A stretch of DNA of 10,024 bases, from the NCBI GenBank assembly GCA_035310125.1, contig DATGEP010000258.1, positions 1 to 10,024 of the forward strand, given 5' to 3'. The DNA comes from DATGEP01 sp035310125. Its GTDB lineage: Bacteria > Chloroflexota > Ktedonobacteria > Ktedonobacterales > JADMIN01. How positions within the stretch are numbered: position 1 is the stretch's first letter; each line of letters begins with the position of its first letter. Shown here piece by piece: positions 6,111 through 10,024 of the stretch. The position numbers and the translations under genes are program-made. Under the pieces are notes generated by a model, which worked only from the letters and a program-made list of their open reading frames with translations, was not told the DNA's origin and did no database searches.

Positions 6111-7790
6111 ATGCGGAAGAGCAATCGCTATCTCATCGCGCTAGTGGCTGCGCTGGGGCTGATCCCGGTGGTGCTGGACACGACCATCGTGGTCGTTGCC
6201 CTTGCCCGTATCCAAAACGAGCTGCACACCGATGTCAACACGGGCCAGTGGATCGTCACCGGATTCTTTCTGGCGAACGCCGCCGTCGTCGCCATCGGCG
6301 GCTATCTGGGAGGCCGCTTTGGACGCAAGCGGATATTCATTCTCGGCATTACGGTTTTCACTATCGGGTCGTTCCTTTGTGGTATCTCGCCCAGCATCGG
6401 CTGGCTGATCGCGTTCCGTGCCGTACAAGGTATCGGCGGTGGCCTGATGTTGCCTATCGGACCGGCGCTGGCATTTGACGCCTTCGCGAAAGAAGAGCGG
6501 GCCAAGGCGAGCGCGGTCGTCGCCGTTCCGGTCTTGCTGGCTCCCGTTTTTGGGCCAATCGCGGGCGGATATCTGATTGACACCTTCGACTGGCATAGCA
6601 TCTTCTATGTGAATCTCCCGATTGGCGCCCTCGCCGTGCTAGCGGCGCTACTGGTGCTGCCACGGGACAAGCCAGGCGCGGCACGGGGCGCGCGATTCGA
6701 TTACCTCGGATTGTTGCTCTCGACTCTTGGCGTCGTCGCCATTGTGTACGCCTTCAAGTTGGTGACGCAGACCGATCCCAGCACGGTGACGGCAACAAAC
6801 CCAGGCGGGCACCTCTATGGCTGGGGGTACTGGCTGGTCTGGACGCTCCTCGGCGCCGGAGCTGTCGTGCTGGGGATCTTTGCCCTGTACGCGTTGCGTA
6901 TCAGCCGCGATCCAGCGCTGGATCTGCGGCAACTTGGGCGGCGTGATTTCCTGGTGAGCAACACCATCAGCTGGGCGACTGCACTCATCACGTTCGGCTT
7001 GCTCGTGTTGCTACCGCTCTATTTCGAATTCGTGCGACTGCCGCATCTCTCCGCGCTGGATACGGGCCTGGCGCTTGTACCGTTGGGAATCGGCTCGCTC
7101 GTTGGAACGGTTGCCTCCGCGGCGCTGTATCGCGCAGTCGGTCCACGCTGGGTCGTCTTGCTTGGGGCGTCACTTTCAGCGTTGGGCGCCTGGCTGTTCG
7201 CCCACACAATTCAGCCTACGGCGGATGCTGGCCAGATTCTCGCGGCAGTGCAGACGCACACAAAGATTCCCGCAGTCGTGGGACCGGACGAGCTGCGTTG
7301 GGAACTGTTCATTGTGGGGCTGAGCTTTACGCTCATCGCCGTCGCCGCGCAGACGCTCGCGCTCGAAGCGCTGACTGGCGAGGCGCTAGCCAAGGCGTCA
7401 TCGCTCTTCATCTCAACGAAATTCATCTTCTCCTCGATCGGCGTCGCCATCCTCACGACGATCCTTGTCAATCGCACGAGCTCTCGGGCGAGCGACCTCA
7501 TCGGCCAGCTGCACGCGCTGGGACAGGGCACGGGGATCAGTCCGAGCGATCCGCGCGTCGTGGCGGCGCTGCGAGCGGTTGAGGCGCAGATCGGTACGCA
7601 AGCGGGAACGTGGGCCATCCAGAGTATCTTCTGGCTGATCTTCTTTGGCTCGTTCGTCCTCATCGCGCTCGCGTTTGTGCTACCCGGCCGCCGGCGCAAG
7701 ATGGACGCCGCAGTTTCCGCAGCCGAAAAGGGCGTGGATTACGGCAGTGGCGCGAGTGGCGAGCCCCAGACAATCTCGGCGACGAGCTGA
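6111..7790 (+). CDS. DHA2-family MFS multidrug exporter (EmrB/QacA type)
   Basis: The 559-residue membrane protein would use the proton gradient to export small molecules. Family motifs are in order: motif D1 near the start (VLDTTIVVVAL, D23), motif A GYLGGRFGRKR (64-74), motif B FRAVQGIGGG (102-111), and antiporter motif C with APVFGPIAGGYLID (144-157) followed by WHSIFYVNLPIG. Hydrophobicity fits the 14-helix DHA2 layout rather than the 12-helix DHA1. A polar loop of about 30 residues (about 368-400) near the later helices and a polar C-terminal tail are present. ATG 6111 is chosen because AGGAG (6098-6102) lies 8 bases upstream; the frame is open to 6063 without support. Substrate cannot be read from sequence; the gene symbol emrB would be too specific. 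The preceding regulator could control it. Its 3' end overlaps the convergent methyltransferase gene by 52 bases. Confidence 0.93.
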   Translation: MRKSNRYLIALVAALGLIPVVLDTTIVVVALARIQNELHTDVNTGQWIVTGFFLANAAVVAIGGYLGGRFGRKRIFILGITVFTIGSFLCGISPSIGWLIAFRAVQGIGGGLMLPIGPALAFDAFAKEERAKASAVVAVPVLLAPVFGPIAGGYLIDTFDWHSIFYVNLPIGALAVLAALLVLPRDKPGAARGARFDYLGLLLSTLGVVAIVYAFKLVTQTDPSTVTATNPGGHLYGWGYWLVWTLLGAGAVVLGIFALYALRISRDPALDLRQLGRRDFLVSNTISWATALITFGLLVLLPLYFEFVRLPHLSALDTGLALVPLGIGSLVGTVASAALYRAVGPRWVVLLGASLSALGAWLFAHTIQPTADAGQILAAVQTHTKIPAVVGPDELRWELFIVGLSFTLIAVAAQTLALEALTGEALAKASSLFISTKFIFSSIGVAILTTILVNRTSSRASDLIGQLHALGQGTGISPSDPRVVAALRAVEAQIGTQAGTWAIQSIFWLIFFGSFVLIALAFVLPGRRRKMDAAVSAAEKGVDYGSGASGEPQTISATS

Positions 7791-8530
7791 AACGCGACGG
7801 TATCCTGGGAAAACGACGATATGAGCGCCCGTAGATCGGAGTCAAACGCCGCCGCGCCGGTGGGGTCCATGCGCTCGCGCGAGAACGAGGCGCGACCATG
7901 AAATGACTCGATGTAGTCATCGAGCGATTGGGTGAACGGCAACGGCTCTGTGTGCCGCTCGCCCACGCGGCGGAACAAGCCACGTGCTTCCACGTCTTTG
8001 GCGGGATCGTAGGGCTGAAAGTTGCGAATGGTCGAGTAGCGCTGGATGATGGTTTTCAGGCCGGTTTCCCACGGCACTGGCAGCCAGCCAACGGTCAGGA
8101 TGGCGAGGTAGCCGTGTGGGGCGAGCAGGCGCGCGAAACGCGGCATCACGGCGTCCCACTCCATCCAATGGAGGCTGTCGCCAGCGGTAATCAGGGCATA
8201 GGGTGGATCGAGCGGCGCGTCCTCCGCTCGCCCGACGATCCAGCGCAGGCGTGGCGAATCACCGCCGGGCAAGCGCTTCCCCTGGGCGACCATCTCGGCA
8301 GAGACATCTACCGCGTCCACACGCTCGGCGCGCTCGGCCAAGGGCCGCGCCAGAAACCCCGTCCCGCAGCCGGCATCGAGGACGTGGCGCGGGCTATCGG
8401 TCATCAGGTCGGCGAGGATGTCGAAGACGGCGTCGGGATAGGGCGGGCGGTACTGGTAGGCGACGACCACGCTGGGGTCTTGAAAGGCTGAGGAGGTTTG
8501 CGGGCCAAGGAAGGCGGGTTTGGGCTGCAC
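7739..8530 (-). CDS. Class I SAM-dependent methyltransferase (Methyltransf_11/25-like)
   Basis: The protein has a Rossmann-fold methyltransferase domain. Numbered from the upstream ATG 8548, the AdoMet-binding motif I is VLDAGCGTG (56-64), the acidic residue ending strand beta-2 is D81 in VDAVDVS, and SLHWMEWD (125-132) is typical of the family that includes UbiE/TAM-like and biosynthetic enzymes. AFQDPSVVVAYQYRPPYP before the domain is also usual for this group. The acceptor substrate is unknown. ATG 8548 has no binding site upstream, whereas AGGAGG (complement of 8537-8542) sits 6 bases before GTG 8530, the seventh codon, so I take GTG 8530 as the start (263 residues; 269 from the ATG). The C-terminal 52 bases overlap the end of the MFS gene on the other strand. 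It is transcribed divergently from the fluoride operon. Confidence 0.88.
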   Translation of the reverse strand: MQPKPAFLGPQTSSAFQDPSVVVAYQYRPPYPDAVFDILADLMTDSPRHVLDAGCGTGFLARPLAERAERVDAVDVSAEMVAQGKRLPGGDSPRLRWIVGRAEDAPLDPPYALITAGDSLHWMEWDAVMPRFARLLAPHGYLAILTVGWLPVPWETGLKTIIQRYSTIRNFQPYDPAKDVEARGLFRRVGERHTEPLPFTQSLDDYIESFHGRASFSRERMDPTGAAAFDSDLRALISSFSQDTVAFQLVAEIVWGSPLAPLP

Positions 8531-8536
8531 CAGGGT

Positions 8537-8542
8537 CCTCCT
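8537..8542 (-). promoter_or_regulatory. Shine-Dalgarno AGGAGG deciding the methyltransferase start
   Basis: A perfect AGGAGG lies inside the longest reading frame, just after ATG 8548, and 6 bases before GTG 8530. The sequence before ATG 8548 (GACCTGCG) has no purine-rich site. This favours GTG 8530 as the true start. Confidence 0.55.
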
Positions 8543-8644
8543 ACTCATCGCAGGTCAGGCATTCCGTAAAACTCTCTCAAAACATAGATCACCGTCTGCT
8601 ATCTGATGGAGGCTGGATGGGGTGCGGAGGCGTGTGATATGCTG

Positions 8645-8650
8645 TATGAT
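8645..8650 (+). promoter_or_regulatory. Candidate -10 box (TATGAT) of the fluoride operon
   Basis: TATGAT matches TATAAT at five of six positions and would start transcription about 34 bases before the riboswitch aptamer, a reasonable leader length. No convincing -35 hexamer is present at the right distance, so the call is tentative. Confidence 0.3.
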
Positions 8651-8690
8651 AGCGCGGTTGCCGGTGTCTTGAGATGGACGGCGAATCGCT

Positions 8691-8742
8691 GGGCGATGAG
8701 GCTCGCCCCAATTGCTCATGATCGAGCTGATGGCTTCTACAG
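8691..8742 (+). ncRNA. Fluoride riboswitch aptamer (crcB motif)
   Basis: The sequence follows the known crcB-motif aptamer closely, including GGGCGATGAGGC, GCTGATGG and TCTAC, and resembles the Thermotoga petrophila aptamer whose structure is known (from memory). The first stem is GGGCG (8691-8695) with CGCCC (8704-8708), closing the loop ATGAGGCT. The second stem is GCTC (8714-8717) with GAGC (8724-8727), followed by TGATGG. The pseudoknot pairs loop bases GAGGC (8698-8702) with GCTTC (8733-8737), with one G-U pair. Fluoride held by magnesium ions stabilises this pseudoknot. The fluoride channel gene crcB lies directly downstream, which independently confirms the call. The control is transcriptional, through the terminator at 8733-8795. 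Confidence 0.95.
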
Positions 8743-8795
8743 GTACGGACTCGCGGACTGAACGAGCGCGAGCCGGCCGGTAGAAGCATTTTTTT
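8733..8795 (+). terminator. Riboswitch-controlled intrinsic terminator before crcB
   Basis: The stem base GCTTCTAC (8733-8740) pairs perfectly with GTAGAAGC (8780-8787). An inner stem, CTCGCG (8750-8755) with CGCGAG (8767-8772), extends it, and seven T residues (8789-8795) follow. The first five bases of the stem are the same GCTTC that closes the aptamer pseudoknot, so the two folds exclude each other: fluoride-bound aptamer means read-through into crcB, and free aptamer means termination. Confidence 0.92.
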
Positions 8796-8839
8796 GCCAT
8801 TCGCAAATGGATTACCTACAGGTGGGAGTAGCGAGGGTC

Positions 8840-9226
8840 ATGACTGTACGCATATTGCTGGTCGCCGCCGGTGGCGCGCTGGGCGCGGTGGGCCGCTATC
8901 TGTTGGGGGCATGGATTGCCGCCCGTGTCAGTCCAGATTTCCCGTGGGGGACATTTCTCATCAATGTGTCGGGCGCATTTCTCATTGGGGTTGTATTTGG
9001 TCTGGTGACGGAAGGTATGCTCTCCGCTGAGGCGCGGCTCTTTTTGGCGGTGGGCGTGCTGGGCGGCTACACGACTTTCTCGACATTCAGCTATGAGACA
9101 CTGGAGCTCTTGACGGATGGTAATATAGAAGCGTTCCTGCTAAACGGGGCGGGGCAGCTTATCGCTGGCCTTGTCGCGGTGTATCTTGGGTTAATCGTGA
9201 GCCGGGTGTTGGGAGGGGTGCGATGA
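8840..9226 (+). CDS. crcB: Fluoride-specific ion channel CrcB/Fluc
   Basis: CrcB (Fluc) is a small inner-membrane channel that works as a dual-topology dimer and lets toxic cytoplasmic fluoride leave the cell. The 128-residue protein has the usual length, four membrane helices and the family signatures GGALGAVGRYLL (11-22), FPWGTFLINVSGAFLIG (34-50, with the conserved N42) and GGYTTFSTFSYE (75-86, with the pore phenylalanines F80 and F83). ATG 8840 is chosen because the protein then starts at the usual place (MTVRILLVAAGGALG), with GGGAG (8824-8828) 11 bases upstream. ATG 8807 in the same frame would add 11 residues directly after the terminator T tract and has no binding site. Expression is governed by the fluoride riboswitch upstream. 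The stop overlaps the DUF190 start (ATGA), so the two are co-translated. Only one crcB copy is seen here, fitting the single-gene homodimer type. Confidence 0.96.
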   Translation: MTVRILLVAAGGALGAVGRYLLGAWIAARVSPDFPWGTFLINVSGAFLIGVVFGLVTEGMLSAEARLFLAVGVLGGYTTFSTFSYETLELLTDGNIEAFLLNGAGQLIAGLVAVYLGLIVSRVLGGVR

Positions 9227-9558
9227 ACACCACTGAGGCGACCAAACTCGCGATTTATGTTGGCGATGCGGACCACTATCACCATAAGCCGCTGTATCGC
9301 GCCATTGTCGAGCTGTTGCGCGCGGAAGGCATCGCGGGGGCGACGGTGCTGCATGGAATCGAAGGCTACGGACCGTCACGGCGCATCCATACCTCCAAGA
9401 TTCTCGACCTCTCCCAGGACTTGCCCGTGGTCATCATCGCGATTGATCGCGAGGAGAAAATCGAGGCGGTCTTTCCGAAAGTTGAGGCGATGGTGCAGGC
9501 AGGTCTGATTACCGTTGAGCGCGTGCGCGTCGCCGTGTCGCGACCGCTGCCGCTATAA
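9223..9558 (+). CDS. DUF190 family protein, fluoride operon partner
   Basis: The 111-residue soluble protein belongs to DUF190 (PF02641), a small alpha/beta family with a PII-like ferredoxin fold. Recognisable features are the start KLAIYVGDADHYHHKPLYRA, LLRAEGIAGATVLHGIEGYG (35-50 region) and SQDLPVVIIAIDREEKI. DUF190 genes commonly sit beside crcB, and the protein is thought to help or regulate fluoride efflux, though its exact activity is not established. It starts at ATG 9223, which overlaps the crcB stop by four bases, with GGGAGGGG (9211-9218) upstream, so it is under the same riboswitch. The cluster of His and Tyr residues at 18-21 (HYHH) is suggestive of ligand or metal contact, but that is speculation. 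Only 28 bases separate it from the convergent holB end, with no terminator hairpin visible. Confidence 0.93.
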   Translation: MNTTEATKLAIYVGDADHYHHKPLYRAIVELLRAEGIAGATVLHGIEGYGPSRRIHTSKILDLSQDLPVVIIAIDREEKIEAVFPKVEAMVQAGLITVERVRVAVSRPLPL

Positions 9559-9586
9559 ATCTTCTCGTGTTTCTCAAACTATCATC

Positions 9587-10024
9587 CTAGTGACCCAGTC
9601 GTGGCAAATCCAACATGAGCACTTCGAGGGTGAGGCGGGGATTCGCGTTGGCATCGAGCGCTGCCTGCGCCTCGATCAGCTTGCGCAGGAAGGCTTCGGC
9701 GCGCGGACAGCCAAGCGCCTGGCCCTGCCGCTCAGCTTCGCGCCGTGCCGTGCCGGTGCTCGTGAGGTGCGAGGCACCGCACGCGGCCAATGTGACGTCT
9801 CGCCACCAGAGTGTCCACACGTCCAGTACGCGCCGCGCCGTGTCGCCATCCGAGGAGAAGCCCGCCGCCGCTTTGAGGCGGACATCACGCGGGGCCGCCG
9901 CCAGCGTTACGATCTGCTCGATGTGGTGCGCCCGCTCCTCGCGCAGCTCCGGCTTTTCGAGGGCGCGCACCGCCCAGCCAAGGCGCCCGTTCGCCAGCGC
10001 CGCCAGCTCGCGCGCTTCAGCGGG
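9587..10024 (-). CDS. holB: DNA polymerase III subunit delta' (C-terminal part, partial)
   Basis: The frame is open to the right edge, so only the C-terminal 145 residues are present. The sequence begins PAEARELAALANGRLGWAVRAL, typical of the end of the delta' AAA+ lid, and continues with the helical collar domain: VLDVWTLWWRDVTLAACG and the closing ANPRLTLEVLMLDLPRL, which match the conserved end of HolB-type proteins. Delta' is the fixed jaw of the clamp loader that places the beta clamp on DNA. The N-terminal AAA+ domain and the zinc site lie outside the window, so DnaX is a formal alternative, but the terminal ANPRLTLEVLML motif favours delta'. The ATG/GTG at 9970 is internal, not the start. 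It is convergent with the fluoride operon. Confidence 0.85.
   Translation of the reverse strand, partial: PAEARELAALANGRLGWAVRALEKPELREERAHHIEQIVTLAAAPRDVRLKAAAGFSSDGDTARRVLDVWTLWWRDVTLAACGASHLTSTGTARREAERQGQALGCPRAEAFLRKLIEAQAALDANANPRLTLEVLMLDLPRLGH

Noticed and set aside
8807..8839. Earlier crcB start at ATG 8807
   Set aside because: It directly follows the riboswitch terminator, has no ribosome binding site, and adds residues that CrcB proteins lack.
1..10024. CRISPR array, insertion sequence, tRNA or phage genes
   Set aside because: I looked for regularly spaced repeats, transposase motifs and tRNA-like ends by eye and found none.

Overview
The window is a GC-rich, densely coded stretch of a bacterial chromosome. 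A Chloroflexota member, most likely a Ktedonobacteria relative, is my best guess, by inference only. The clues are a ~1000-residue MalT-type LuxR regulator with an N-terminal 'WYAYR...KRYLG' domain, a DesK/DesR-type two-component pair, short GC-rich palindromes in the gene gaps, and the mix of housekeeping and accessory genes. No tool or database was available to test this.

Layout. Positions 3-257 hold the end of an unidentified membrane protein. Positions 277-663 hold a small type 1 copper (cupredoxin) protein whose start looks shifted by one base. A 228-base gap (664-891) with two GC-rich hairpins follows. Then comes a DesK-like sensor kinase (892-2220) overlapping by one base its NarL/DesR-type response regulator (2220-2822). 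A short gap with tandem ~10-bp repeats leads to the large MalT-like ATPase/TPR/LuxR regulator (2892-5894). After a 216-base gap with another hairpin there is a DHA2-type MFS exporter (6111-7790). Its 3' end overlaps by 52 bases the end of a convergent SAM-dependent methyltransferase (7739-8530, minus strand).

Divergent from the methyltransferase is a complete fluoride-resistance unit: a fluoride (crcB-motif) riboswitch aptamer (8691-8742), an interlocked intrinsic terminator (8733-8795), the fluoride channel gene crcB (8840-9226) and a DUF190 gene (9223-9558) joined by an ATGA overlap. The window ends in the C-terminal part of DNA polymerase III delta' (holB) on the minus strand (9587 to the edge).

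How the genes work together. The kinase and regulator are clearly a translationally coupled pair. The riboswitch, crcB and DUF190 form a fluoride-responsive operon in which the last pairing strand of the aptamer is also the first strand of the terminator stem. The large LuxR regulator may control itself through the repeats in its leader and possibly the MFS exporter next to it, but that is a guess from position. I found no CRISPR array, insertion sequence, tRNA or rRNA. The best-supported item of special interest is the fluoride riboswitch. The most open questions are the cupredoxin frameshift, the repeats before the MalT-like gene and its two possible translation starts.
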